Source: Candidula unifasciata (Eukaryota > Mollusca > Gastropoda > Stylommatophora > Geomitridae). Taken from it: a stretch of 64,000 nt of DNA. Position numbers and translations under genes: made by a program. Below are positions 21,690 through 33,067 of the stretch, in pieces. The first letter of the stretch is position 1. Each line of letters starts with the position of its first letter. The notes under the pieces were generated by a model. That model was not told where the DNA came from. It saw nothing but the letters and a program-made list of their open reading frames with translations, and ran no database searches. The stretch spans positions 568,501-632,500 of the forward strand of contig CAJHNH020004891.1 of NCBI GenBank assembly GCA_905116865.2. Reading direction: 5' to 3'.

Positions 21690-22020
21690 TCCTCACAAAG
21701 ACTTGACCTTGACCCTGCACAACTTGCTGGAATACTGATGAATGATAAGGCAGATGTGGTTAGGGCCTTCTGGTAGAACATGTAAAATTTGGAGGAGCAA
21801 TTGAATCACCAGTCTGTCGAGAGTGGTGCAGTGGGGAGTGACGAAGGGATCTGGCTGATACTCGATGCTCACAGGAAAGGCAAGATGGACGTATAATCAG
21901 AGTGCTACTAGCATCATTAGTACTGAAACTCTGTGCTGGCTGCTGAGGATGGGGACGGAGTGCTTAATAGAATGCCCTGAGCGCTATGATGTTGGTTCTT
22001 GAGTCTACTCAACTTAATTG
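21690..22020 (+). mobile_element. RNase H-lineage LINE 3' fragment, decayed
   Basis: Contains a diverged copy of the 42235 element (GAGTGGTGCAGTGGGGAGTG; GCTGGCTGCTGAGGATGG) and ends near CTTGAGTCTACTCAACTTAA. Confidence 0.65.
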
Positions 22021-22057
22021 TGGCACTTGATACGGCAAAATATTTCAGTTTCCGAGA

Positions 22058-22155
22058 CAAGACGCTGTTTACTAATCCAACCTTCTTTGATGTTCAGATC
22101 TTTTCGGATGTCAGCATTTCTCTTCTTCTTGGTCCAAGGTATTTTGAGAATCCCA
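22058..22155 (-). mobile_element. RTE-like LINE scrap
   Basis: Minus-strand ILRIPWTKKRNADIRKDLNI-like reading, the same segment as at 1700 and 35200. Confidence 0.55.
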
Positions 22156-22232
22156 GGCTATAGCTGTAGACTTTAAAATGACAGCAACAGATACAAAACC
22201 AAAGCTGTAGACAGTAGTAAGACAAATCTGTA

Positions 22233-25200
22233 CTGAACAACTGTAGGACAACACATGAACAACTGTCTGTAGGACAACACATAAACATCTGTAGGACAAC
22301 AGATGAACAAATGTAGGACAACACATGAACAACTGTAGGAAAACACATGAACAACTGTAGGACAACACATGAACAACTGTAGAACAACACACGAACAACT
22401 GTAGGACAACAGACGAACAACACATGAACAACTGTAGGACAACACATGAACATCTGTAGGACAATACATGAACAACTGTAGGACAACACATAAACAGCTG
22501 TAGGACAACACATAAACATCTGTAGGACAACAGATGAACAAATGTAGGACAATACATGAACAAATGTAGGACAACACATGAACAACTGTAGGACAACACA
22601 TGAACAACTGTAGGACAACACATAAACAACTGTAGGAAAACACATGAACAACTGTAGGACAACACATGAACAACTGTAGGACAACACATGAACAACTGTA
22701 GGACAACACATCAACATCTGTAGGACAACAGATGAACAAATGTAGGACAACAGATGAACAACTGTAGGACAACACATGAACATCTGTAGGACAACACATA
22801 AACAACTGTAGGACAACACATGAACATCTGTAGGACAACACATGAACAAATGTAGGACAACACATGAACAACTGTAGGACAACACATGAACAACTGTAGG
22901 ACAACACATGAACAACTGTAGGACAACACATGAACAACTGTAGGACAACACATGAACAACTGTAGGACAACACATGAACAAATGTAGGACAACACATGAA
23001 CAACTGTAGGACAACACATGAATAACTGTAGGACAACACATGAATAACTGTAGGACAACACATGAATAACTGTAGGACAACACATGAACAACTGTAGGAC
23101 AACACATGAACATCTGTAGGACAACACATGAACACGAACATCTGTAGGACACACACATGAATAACTGTAGGACAACGAACAACTGTATGAACAACTGTAT
23201 GACAACACACGAACATCTGTAGGACAACACACGAACATCTGTAGGACAACACACGAACATCTGTAGGACAACACATGAACAACTGTAGGACAACACATCA
23301 ACACCTGTAGGACAACACACGAACATCTGTAGGACAACACACGAACATCTGTAGGACAACACACAAACATCTGTAGGACAACACACAAACATCTGTAGGA
23401 CAACACATAAACATCTGTAGGACAACACATAAACATCTGTAGGACAACACATCAACAACTGTAGGACAACACATCAACATCTGTAGGACAACACATCAAC
23501 ATCTGTAGGACAACAGATGAACAACTGTAGGACAACACATGAACATCTGTAGGACAACACATGAACAACTGTAGGACAACACATGAACAACTGTAGGACA
23601 ACACACGAACATCTGTAGGACAACACATAAACATCTGTAGGACAACACATAAACATCTGTAGGACAACACATGAACAACTGTAGGACAACACATGAACAA
23701 CTGTAGGACAACACATGAACATCTGTAGGACAACACACGAACATCTGTAGGACAACACATAAACATCTGTAGGACAACACATAAACATCTGTAGGACAAC
23801 ACATGAACAACTGTAGGACAACACATAAACAACTGTAGGACAACACATAAACATCTGTAGAACAACACATGAACATCTGTAGGACAACACATGAACATCT
23901 GTAGGACAACACATGAACATCTGTAGGACAACACATGAACATATATCTGTAGGACAACACATGAACAACTGTAGGACAACACATGAACATCTGTAGGACA
24001 ACACATGAACATCTGTAGGACAACACATAAACATCTGTAGGACAACAGATGAACAACTGTAGGACAACACATCAACATCTGTAGGACAACACATCAACAT
24101 CTGTAGGACAACAGATGAACAAATGTAGGACAACACATGAACAACTGTAGGACAACAGATGAACAAATGTAGGACAACACACAAACAACTGTAGGACAAC
24201 ACACAAACAAATGTAGGACAACACACGAACAACTGTAGGACAACAGATGAACAAATGTAGGACAACACATGAACATCCGTGGGACAACAGATGAACAACT
24301 GTAGGACAACACACGAACAACTGTAGGACAACACATAAACATCTGTAGGACAACAGATGAACAAATGTAGGACAACACATCAACATCTGTAGGGCAACAC
24401 ATGAACATCTATCTGTAGGACAACATATAAACATCTGTAGGACAACACATAAACATCTGTAGGACAACACATAAACATCTGTAGGACAACACATAAACAT
24501 CTGTAGGACAACAGATGAACATCTGTAGGACAACACATGAACATCTGTAGGACAACACATAAACATCTGTAGGACAACAGATAAACATCTGTAGGACAAC
24601 ACATGAATAACTGTAGGACAACACATAAACATCTGTAGGACAACACATAAACATCTGTAGGACAACACATAAACATCTGTAGGACAACACATGAATAACT
24701 GTAGGACAACACATAAACATCTGTAGGACAACACATAAACATCTGTAGGACAACACAACACATCTGTAGGACAAACATCTGTAGGACAACACATGAACAT
24801 CTGTAGGACAACACATGAACATCTGTAGGACAACACATAAACATCTGTAGGACAACACATGAACATCTATATGTAGGACAACACATAAACATCTGTAGGA
24901 CAACAGATGAACAAATGTAGGACAACACATGAACAACTGTAGGACAACACATGAACAACTGTAGGACAACAGATGATCAACTGTAGGACAACACACGAAC
25001 AACTGTAGGACAACACATGAACATCTGTAGGACAACAGATGAACAAATGTAGGACAACACATGAACAACTGTAGGACAACACATAAACATCTGTAGGACA
25101 ACACATGAACATCTGTAGGACAACACATAAACATCTGTAGGACAACACATGAACAAATGTAGGACAACACACGAACAACTGTAGGACAACACATAAACAT

Positions 25201-25640
25201 CTGTAGGACAACACATGATGAACATCTGTAGGACAACAGATAAACAAATGTAGGACAACACATGAACAACTGTAGGACAACACATAAACATCTGTAGGAC
25301 AACACATGAACATCTGTAGGACAACACATGAACATCTGTAGGACAACACATGAACAAATGTAGGACAACACATAAACAACTGTAGGACAACACATAAACA
25401 ACTGTAGGACAACACATAAACATCTGTAGGACAACACATAAACATCTGTAGGACAACACATGAACAAATGTAGGACAACACATGAACAACTGTAGGACAA
25501 CACATGAACAACTGTAGGACAACACATGAACAACTGTAGGACAACACATGACCAACTGTAGGACAACACATGAACAACTGTAGGACAACACATGAACAAC
25601 TGTAGGACAACACATGAACAACTGTAGGACAACACATGAA
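22233..25640. repeat. 3.4-kb minisatellite, 22-bp unit, about 155 copies
   Basis: Unit GTAGGACAACACATGAACAA followed by CT, with recurrent variants (CATCT or CAAAT for CAACT; CAGATG for CACATG; CATAAAC for CATGAAC). Because 22 is not a multiple of 3 and the minus-strand unit has no stop, all three minus frames stay open for hundreds of codons, giving a spurious Cys/Val-rich peptide with a 22-residue period. The array starts 11 bp inside SNAPC2-like intron 5 and fills half of it. No gene is encoded by it. Confidence 0.97.
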
Positions 25641-25651
25641 TATTGTCTGAC

Positions 25652-25720
25652 CTTGGGAACAAATTGAGAGTAGTCAGCACTTTCAAAAGAGATCATTTCT
25701 TGAACAAGGTCAATCCAAGC
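25652..25720 (-). CDS. SNAPC2: SNAPC2-like exon 5
   Basis: 69 nt, phase 0 to 0, reading AWIDLVQEMISFESADYSQF then VPK. Acceptor aaccaccag; donor GTCAGA at 25651-25646 (minus sense), non-consensus at +3. AWIDLVQEMIS continues the APIE of exon 4 and aligns with vertebrate SNAPC2 VWTDLAEKIT, the best internal match. The exon is sandwiched between two unrelated tandem arrays (to 25640 and from 25763). Confidence 0.8.
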
Positions 25721-25762
25721 CTGGTGGTTAAAAAAATCAGTCATTTAGCACTATTTAAAATA

Positions 25763-25978
25763 TCCACCACACTGTGGCTATAAAGAATCGTGAACTGGTC
25801 CACCACACTGCGACTATAAAGAATTGTTAACTGGTTCACCACACTGTGGTTACAAAGAATGGTAAACTCGTCTACCACACTGTGGCTATAAAGAATTGTG
25901 AACTGGTCTACCATACTGCGGCTACAAAGAATTGTGAACTGGTCCACCACACTGCGGCTACAAAGAATAGTGAAATGG
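25763..25978. repeat. 36-bp tandem repeat, six copies
   Basis: Unit TCCACCACACTGTGGCTATA followed by AAGAATTGTGAACTGG, with 10-20% divergence among copies. Older and more diverged than the 22-bp array on the other side of exon 5. Confidence 0.92.
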
Positions 25979-26361
25979 AAAATAAATCATTTACATCTTT
26001 TAAGAATATCTATGCAAAAACTAAAAGAAAAGGTGATCAAGAAAAATAAATCAGTTATTTAACCTTTTATACATGTAATTCTTGGTGGGGTCAAAAAGTT
26101 CCAGAACAGATGCAACAGAGTATATATTATGCATTTTTTACATTATGTACAATAATTATATATACACAGATTTAATTTTGGTGTTTTATGTACAATTTGT
26201 AGAAATTACATGAATTAAAATAGTGTTAAAAACATATATTTGACTTACGACGAGTTCGACCTACAAAAAATATTTAAGCTGGTTAACTCTTTCGGCACCA
26301 GGCAGAAATCATTTAACTCCTTCTATTCCTAAAGTTCTAGCCAATGTTTGTGTCCAAAGTG
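25979..26361. other. Unassigned intron sequence
   Basis: AT-rich; nothing recognised. Confidence 0.45.
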
Positions 26362-26625
26362 AGCTGCAGTAGTGGAGTAGCTAGACACTCACATGTGGGC
26401 CAAAAGGTTATGGATTCAAATCCGCATCAAGTCTTTTTTTTTCTTCAAAAACAACCTTGGCTCTGAGGTCTGTTTTATCTGAAATGGGTACCAGGCAAAG
26501 TCCTGGAAAGTGAAGGCAGCCGGCTAGATGCTGACCCCAGCACTCACTGAGTCTCCACTGGTCTACAAAAATATGAGCAAGCATCATATGCCTGATGAGT
26601 TACTGGAGGGTCCTGTACTTTGGTT
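26362..26625 (+). mobile_element. SINE S1, diverged
   Basis: Head with GTGGAGTAGCTAGACACTC and GGTTATGGATTCAAATCC; body with ATGGGTACCAGGCAAAGTCC and a GGTCCTGTACTTT end. Confidence 0.65.
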
Positions 26626-26699
26626 TGATTCGTGTCCAAAGTAGTTAGAAGAATAACACCATGGGACAAAAACAGTAAGGCTAATAATTTGAATATAAT

Positions 26700-27005
26700 G
26701 AGTTGTTCTTCTTTTAGCCCATCACATGTGGCAATGGTAGTCGTGTCTATTCACAACCTTCTGTCTTTGGTATTTTCAATGAAAGCGGACACAAATGATC
26801 TTCCATGCAGTGATGTCAAACTGCCCAGCCTCTTCTCTCTCTCTGCCTTTATATCCCCTCCAACACTGCCACCGTCACAATGTACTCCAGTTTTCTCCCT
26901 CTCATCACATGACCAGAGAATGTAGATTGTCTCCTTCTGATGTGGGCATATTAGTTCTTTTTGTGAGTCAGTTACTTTCAAGAAAACTTTCATTACACTT
27001 TTTAC
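26700..27005 (-). mobile_element. LINE 3' fragment
   Basis: Shares blocks with 46985-47360 and 63000-63170 (TGATCTTCCATGCAGTGATG; AGATTGTCTCCTTCTGATG); the minus strand resembles the RTE-like C-terminus at 28513. Confidence 0.6.
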
Positions 27006-27027
27006 CTGTCTAGGACATTCTGATGCT

Positions 27028-27310
27028 TTATTAATATCCTACCCCAAACAGGGGAAATCCATAGGTCATGGGACAGTCTAATATTTCAGGGGGTGATAGA
27101 TAGGCTGCATGTAGTCATGGGACCAAGGCTGCATGCAGTTGTGGGACCTAGGCTGCACTCTCTCGTAGGATGTAGGTGGGTTGGGGTTAGGACCAGTTCT
27201 AGATGTTTTGGGGTCATTTAAAGCATAAGAAAGCCAGGAAACCCAGTCTTACCACACTCTAAAATATTGGACTGTCCTGTGACGTCATCTGGGATAGGAT
27301 ATTAATAAAG
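27028..27310. mobile_element. MITE, second copy, opposite orientation
   Basis: Same terminal inverted repeats as 18891-19146 (20 of 21 bases), 283 bp, in inverse orientation to the first copy. Internal GGTCATGGGACAGTC and TGTCCTGTGACGTCATC are shared. Confidence 0.85.
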
Positions 27311-27387
27311 CACCGGCATTCTCATCATTCGTCGATAAAACCACTGTCGATAATCGTCCAACTGTTCATGCATTAGTACAATATTTA

Positions 27388-28125
27388 TTTGCAATTGTTG
27401 GGAAAAAGGAACAGACCCACTGTCTACCCAAAAGCATGTTGGTCTACCCAAAAGCATGTTGGTCTACCCAAAAGCATGTTGGTCTACCCAAAAGCATGTT
27501 GGTCTACCCAAAAGCATGTTGGTCTACCCAAAAGCATGTTGGTCTACCCAAAAGCATGTTGGTCTACCCAAAAGCATGTTGGTCTACCCAAAAGCATGTT
27601 TGGTCTACCCAAAAGCATGTTGGTCTACCCAAAAGCATGTTGGTCTACCCAAAAGCATGTTGGTCTACCCAAAAGCATGTTGGTCTACCCAAAAGCATGT
27701 TGGTCTACCCAAAAGCATGTTGGTCTACCCAAAAGCATGTTGGTCTACCCAAAAGCATGTTGGTCTACCCAAAAGCATGTTGGTCTACCCAAAAGCATGT
27801 TGGTCTACCCAAAAAAGCATGTTGGTCTACCCAAAAGCATGTTGGTCTACCCAAAAGCATGTTGGTCTACCCAAAAGCATGTTGGTCTACCCAAAAGCAT
27901 GTTGGTCTACCCAAAAGCATGTTGTGAGAGTCAACTAACGGGGGAGCTTCCTTCTAAGTGCAACTGTCTGAGAGGCAAGGAACCAACAGTCTGCACACAC
28001 ACGAGTCAGATGTCTTAAATGGAAGTGCCCGCATCACACAGGTTCTGGAACAGGACAATAGCAGACAAACAACCAGAAGTTTCTGCCCGAGTTTACAGCC
28101 GGTGAACATGAAGGAGAAGAAGCGA
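27388..28125 (+). mobile_element. R1 copy carrying an internal 20-bp tandem expansion
   Basis: R1 sequence surrounds the array: GGGAAAAAGGAACAGACCCA before it; GTGAGAGTCAACTAACGGGG, AGGCAAGGAACCAACAGTCT and GTTTACAGCCGGTGAACATG after it. Without the array the copy would be of normal R1 size. Confidence 0.88.
27421..27923 (+). repeat. 20-bp tandem repeat, 25 copies
   Basis: Unit GGTCTACCCAAAAGCATGTT; copies are identical except one extra T and one extra AA. The unit is the R1 segment CTACCCAAAAGCATGT, present once in other R1 copies (for example within 32622-32904). Near-identity implies very recent expansion. Confidence 0.96.
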
Positions 28126-28208
28126 AAAATTAGCCAAAGAAAGTGTTGGTTTCAGAGTGCTGGATGAATTTATATAAAACCTTACATTCTGAACAAAATC
28201 TTCCCTAC

Positions 28209-28237
28209 CTCAATAGGTGCTCTGTCGGGTCCGTTTG
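28209..28237 (-). CDS. SNAPC2: SNAPC2-like exon 4 (29 nt)
   Basis: A micro-exon: acceptor cacttgtag, donor GTAGGG, 29 nt, enters in phase 1, leaves in phase 0. Encodes (A)NGPDRAPIE. The API-E motif joins to AWIDL of exon 5, matching human SNAPC2 APIEVWTDL. Its size would make automatic gene finders miss it. Confidence 0.75.
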
Positions 28238-28331
28238 CTACAAGTGCCAAAAAAAGAAAGCAATAGCATTAGCACTTACAATATATTAAAGGTAAATTAC
28301 ACTGACAAATAAGGTTTTTAAACAGCAAACT

Positions 28332-28430
28332 CTCTGTGTGGGCTCCTGGGCCCTGTCTGTGGGGGTGGGGGAAATAGACCCCCGCCCCCAACAAAGCATG
28401 TCATTAATGGCAACTAATTAGAAATTTGCT
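28332..28430 (+). mobile_element. R1 5' fragment
   Basis: Starts TGTGTGGGCTCCTGGGCCC and reaches AAGCATGTCATTAATGGCAAC. Confidence 0.65.
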
Positions 28431-28512
28431 TAAAATGGATGAGTTGGGCTGACAGGGGCGGATATCCCAGCCTAGTTGTAAAACAGTTAGAAAAAAATAT
28501 CTATAGTAACAT

Positions 28513-28768
28513 CATCATCATTAGGTGCCTTGCCGACTGGCGTGTGCGATCATGCCTCTCCATAATCTGCGATCTCCTGCAGCATGTATCAGTTTGTGTG
28601 CCGACACACCTCCATGCCATGCAACAAGGCTGTCAAGCATCTTCTCTCGTTGTCTTCCTCTACCCCCCCCCCCCCTTCCACAGATCTTTACAGTGGTCAC
28701 AACATCTTCTATTTTCATTCTTCTCATAACATGGCCGAAAAATGATGACTGTCTCCTTCTGATGTCTG
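28513..28768 (-). mobile_element. RTE-like LINE 3' end with perfect 12-bp duplication
   Basis: CTATAGTAACAT at 28501-28512 and 28769-28780. Minus-strand frame: IRRRQSSFFGHVMRRMKIED, then MLDSLVAWHGGVSAHKLIHA and ends RQGT with (ATG)n tail. The frame is intact, so the insertion is young. Confidence 0.9.
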
Positions 28769-28794
28769 CTATAGTAACATATGTTTCAAAATAG

Positions 28795-29100
28795 TGAATC
28801 ATTCAGTCGAGTGATGCTCTCCTCAAGGAATGCTGGCAGCAATGGATCTCCAACACCACTCTGTCTCTTGTCTTGGTTGTCAGACCGCTGTCAGTCCATC
28901 CCTGGATGTTTTCCTCCACTCGTATCACTATCAACCTCTTGCTTTCTTGCCTTCAACTGTTCCCTCTGGTATGGCTTGTAAAAGGATGTTATTCTTGTAA
29001 TATGGCCAAAATATCTAAACTGTCTCTCTTTAAAAAAAAAAATTTTTTTTTTCAGCAACTCTTATTTTCATTCCTAGCAGTGAACAGGTTTCACTTTGCC
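28795..29100 (-). mobile_element. LINE fragment
   Basis: Homologous to 10600-11040 (GGCAGCAATGGATCTCCAAC; TTTTCAGCAACTCTTATTTTC region). Confidence 0.45.
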
Positions 29101-29222
29101 AGTAAGAGATAGATACATATATAGGAACAAATCAGCAGTTAGTTAACAAGACATCAATAGAAATGAGAGGGTGTGATCACAAGGCACACGTGTCTCAAAC
29201 ATGTTAATATTACATTGTGTAT

Positions 29223-29345
29223 TCCCTGTGTGGGTTCTGGGCCTCAGCTAGAGAAAAGGTGGGGGTGGGGTGGGGGGGGGGGGAAGGAAGAATAAAAGAC
29301 GACTGGCCCTCTAGTAAGCATGTCATAAAAGTTTCTTTTTCTTCT
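29223..29345 (+). mobile_element. R1 5' fragment with G-rich expansion
   Basis: Starts CCTGTGTGGGTTCTGGGCC, then a long G-rich run, then AAGCATGTCATAAAAG. Confidence 0.65.
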
Positions 29346-29464
29346 TTGCGTTCGTCGGAGTAAGGTAAATGCATGTGCTAATTTGCAGCAGAGAAGCATT
29401 ATTTGCACTCTTCTGCCGATACTTCCAACTGCATCTATTTCTTAATGAGGTTAATGAACTTCCC

Positions 29465-30560
29465 GGATAAATTGGTGTGACAGGGACATGTTGTGGCCTT
29501 ATTTGTGTGGTGTTCTTTTTGTCCCCCTACCTTCAGGTGTTGCCCTTGGAGACCCCGTCCAGGGCATCAGCGGGTAGACAGGTCGGCCCTCAAGGGAAGG
29601 CAGGGGCAGATCAGGAGCATTCCTCGCCAACCAAGGAGGCTTCCATAAATGCTGAGCCGAAAGATGATGCTCTGGTTCTAGGCTCGCCCAAGGAATCATC
29701 ACGTCCTGCCTATGTCTGCTTAATCTCACATCCGTATGTTGAGCTTTCCAAATGTCATGTGCTGCGCCCTCTGCAAATCAGCAGGGAGCATCCCGTGGGT
29801 CCGGGACTTCGATGACCACACAAATAGGTACATTTTTATTGGGCATGTTAAGACACCTTTAACGTTGTTTCATCTTAGCGAGACACTATACCACAAGCCT
29901 GCCATTGGTTTGGGCTCCCCTTTTAGGTCCCACACTCTGGCAAACAGAGCTAATGGTAACAGGCCCTGTCAATTAGTAGGACACTTTTCGGCCGGACGCT
30001 CGGGACTTTGTTTTTGAGCCATGTATCAGATGGACATTTAGGCCAAACCAGCACACTGACAGTGTGTATCTAAACGCGATGTTGGTGACACTGAGGAACA
30101 GCAAGGGATGTACGGAGACATTACTGTTCTGTGAGCAAATCTCTTGATATGGGGTTGAATCTCAGCAGTACAGTAATTCTTCAAGATTGACAGACATTTT
30201 AACTGAGGGTTGTCATTTAGCATTGTGTTTGGCTAGCGGTGGCTACCTATGGTTCAAATGGCCTTTGACAGACGTTTTCACCCATGCATTGGGAGTGGGC
30301 TGATATTAGCCAGGCCAGACACTACATCTCTAGAGGCCACTAACTCCGAGGTCCCCTGCCAACTGGGTTCAGCTCACAAAGGTCAGCACTTATCCATGAC
30401 GCACAAAGAGGACATGCAGTAGGGTCTTAGGAATCTCTAAAACCATCCAAAAGCCAGCTGGCGCTGGAGGCGAGGTACGGGGTAACTCCTTATACACATC
30501 ACAACGGCCTTAAACTTTCTCTTATGCCGGTGATCAATATCACCGCGCCACAAAAGTTGA
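29465..30560. repeat. 1.1-kb dispersed repeat, copy 1 of 2
   Basis: Collinear with 61885-62990: shared blocks include CTTATTTGTGTGGTGTTC, TCAAGGGAAGGCAGGG, GACCACACAAATAGGTACA, GCGCACAAAGAGGAC-like and GTAACTCCTTATACACA. No reading frame runs through both copies. It could be a solo LTR or part of a larger unknown element. Confidence 0.75.
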
Positions 30561-30561
30561 T

Positions 30562-30760
30562 TAATTAATGGAGTTCCCTTCAAAGTTGGAGTGTATCTAC
30601 TTGAAAGTTGAGGAATGAACAGTCTGCATATAAATATGCCAGATCTGTTAAAAACGGATGTGAACACAAAACGTAATTTCTGGAACAAGACTTCAGCCTA
30701 GAAGTAGACGACCAACCATAACCTCTGCCAGAGCTTACAGCTGGTGAATGCAATAAAAAA
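30562..30760 (+). mobile_element. R1 3' fragment
   Basis: From AATTAATGGAGTTCCCTTC to CAGAGCTTACAGCTGGTG; contains the GAGGAATGAACAGTCTGC block. Confidence 0.78.
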
Positions 30761-30901
30761 GACGAAATCTGGTATACACGTAGCTGCGTAATAGATTTTA
30801 ACCTGTTCACAGGTCTTACGTGGTGGGTCATTTGTTTAGTATGTGATGAATTAATGGGAAAGAAAAACAAGCAAGCAGACAAGCACAGGTTAATTACTTA
30901 C

Positions 30902-30968
30902 CGTCTACACGGTCGTTTGCAAACCTAATGTTGTCAACTCCTCTAAGACACTGTATCTTCTCTTCTAC
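30902..30968 (-). CDS. SNAPC2: SNAPC2-like exon 3
   Basis: 67 nt, acceptor caactctag, consensus donor GTAAGT, phase 0 in, 1 out. Reads VEEKIQCLRGVDNIRFANDR then VD. Continues the SANT-like domain (EEE of exon 2 into VEEKIQ), where vertebrate SNAPC2 has a helix followed by LKGRVAREA. Confidence 0.75.
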
Positions 30969-31061
30969 CTAGAGTTGAAGTGGAAATTCTAAGTATTATA
31001 TTATATGTCATCATGAGGCTCTGAAGGTTGTCGATTTCATTTTTGCTTTAGGTAAAAAAGT

Positions 31062-31314
31062 AAAGGTCCATTTTCCATGCCTTTGGGCATATAGGGCAAA
31101 ACCGATATTTTGTAGACCAATTAGCACAAGATGGGTGATGTGATTAACATCATGACGGCCGCTATTACTTCTCAGGATTGCATCCGGTACCCACTCTAGG
31201 CTGGGTCGACCTTGGAGTCAAGGTCATTTTTGCCAAAAATCCGGCTCTGTCAAGGAGCGAACCCAGACCTTCCAATCCACACGCGAACGTCTAGCCACTA
31301 CGCCACGGCGACTC
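31062..31314 (-). mobile_element. SINE S1
   Basis: Reversed copy from GTCCATTTTCCATGCCTTTG (3' end) to the tRNA-like head near AACGTCTAGCCACTACGCC. Confidence 0.82.
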
Positions 31315-32621
31315 CCATTTCTGCTTCATAAGATCAATTTAATTAGGGGATCCAAGGAGCTGTCAATGAAACTAATGAGTTCATGCTTTTGACGCTTTGG
31401 TCAGTTAGCCTTGTGCTCTACACTGAGCAGTCTGTTACACAGCTGACCTTCTGACTGCACGAGCAAATGGTGTGATGAAGCGGCAGCAGCCGTCAATGTA
31501 AAGGTAAAGGCAAAGTCCAGAGATGTGAACCAGCTTCTTTGCACACGGTTATAAACCAAAAGTGCTCTGCCACCAGTACGGACACCTGATAAGAAACTGT
31601 CAGCTTATGTTGCCGTCCACACACAACTCCGTAGCTACAGTGACATTCCTCCATTTACCCCAGAGTGTTAGCTCTGGTACCAATTTTCTAAAGGTGGGTA
31701 AACCCAGGGAACCACCCGGTTTCGGACACCGGCCATGGGATGCATCAAGTCGCAGCTGGATTTGAAAGTGAGTTTCCTACCGATTGCGCTATCTGAAGTC
31801 AACAGTGACACGGTTTTGCTGAGTAACCATGCTATTAATACATAAACACTAACTGTGACTCGTACAATAAAGTACCCAGATTTACTCAGTGGCCACAATT
31901 TTAAAAGCGGGGATCTTCACAGGCCAGAGTCCTGGGCATAAAAAGATCATTAATACAACGCAAATGGCAATAATCCGTGGGCCACTTGCTAGGCATCTGC
32001 GGGTCAGTCTGGACCCATTGCCGCTGGCTGAATAGCTCTGATTTAAGTGAAGTAGGCAATCTGAACCCACATCCACTAAAGACACCAGTTATGAGAAAAA
32101 TCCCGCAACAGCAAGCATACTAGCCAGTGCTTCACTTTGCTACCATCACATATGAACAGCACATAAGTTTCCTTCTGGTCCAATGTGGAGGACTAGGTAT
32201 TCAGTATGCCTGGTAGCCAGTTTACGTGTGGGCCGGCAAAATACCTTATGTAATAATTTCACTTGTGTATAGCCAGCTTATTGTGTCCAACTACTTTCAT
32301 TAACAACAAACTGCATTTCTGGTGGCGACTGTTGGCTTTTGCACCTCTAGCAACTGCCTTATGCATTTACTGCATGCACATATTTATGAATAATGCCGGG
32401 ACTAATTGTTTGCTCCCCAGTTTTTCTAATGGGACAGTGAGGGATATTTCAGATTTTCACTGGCACAGGAAAGCAGCAAGCATGGGTTAACCCAATTGCA
32501 GTGAAGTTTAAACCCTGAATAAGACTAAGACTAACGAACAGTATAAATAAATTGAGAAATAGCTGGCTGAGTGCCAAGAGCACTGGATTCTCTTATGGGA
32601 GACCTGGGTCTGATTCTTAGT
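31315..32621. other. Intron sequence, mostly unassigned
   Basis: Holds copy 2 (31890-32010) of the small dispersed repeat at 12185-12300. The rest is unassigned. Confidence 0.5.
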
Positions 32622-32904
32622 CCCCCGTGTGGGTTCCAGGGCCTTATTACAGGGAAAACAAGAATAGTCCCACTGCCTACCCAAAAGCATGTCCTAAAAG
32701 TCGACTAATTGGTAACTTCCTTCGAAGTCAGAGTGCATCTGCCTGAGAGGCAAGGAACCAACAGTCTGCACACAAATGCGTCAAATCTGTCAAACGGATG
32801 CACACGCAACACTCAGGTTCTAGAACAGGACTGCAGTCCAGAAGTGGACGGACAATCAGAACTTTTCACCAGAGTTTTACAGCTGGTGAACGCAAAGAAG
32901 AAGA
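32622..32904 (+). mobile_element. R1 retroposon, 10-bp duplication
   Basis: GATTCTTAGT (32612-32621) and GATCCTTAGT (32905-32914) flank it; 283 bp, from CCCCGTGTGGGTTCCAGGGC to AACGCAAAGAAGAAGA. Confidence 0.88.
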
Positions 32905-33067
32905 GATCCTTAGTAAAGGATGGAGACAGTTTTCTGCCAGGGGGCACCAGCCCAGGGTCTTAAATCCTCAGGATCATAAACCTATACAGACATAAAAAGT
33001 GGTGAACAGAGACAGTAGAGACAGTTTTCTTATTCCATAAACTATGTTCAAGTAATATGTTCCTTAC

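Noticed and set aside
22233..25640. CRISPR-like array of repeats
   Set aside because: There are no unique spacers: the 22-bp units abut directly, and the surroundings are eukaryotic introns.
22094..25686. Long minus-strand frames (up to 454 codons) rich in Cys, Val, Ser and Leu
   Set aside because: They are produced by the 22-bp minisatellite; all three minus frames are open and the peptide period of 22 residues follows from the unit length.
27389..28018. 209-codon plus frame of repeated LPKSMLVYPKACWSTQKHVG
   Set aside because: It is the 20-bp tandem array in three frames with R1 at its edges, not a gene.
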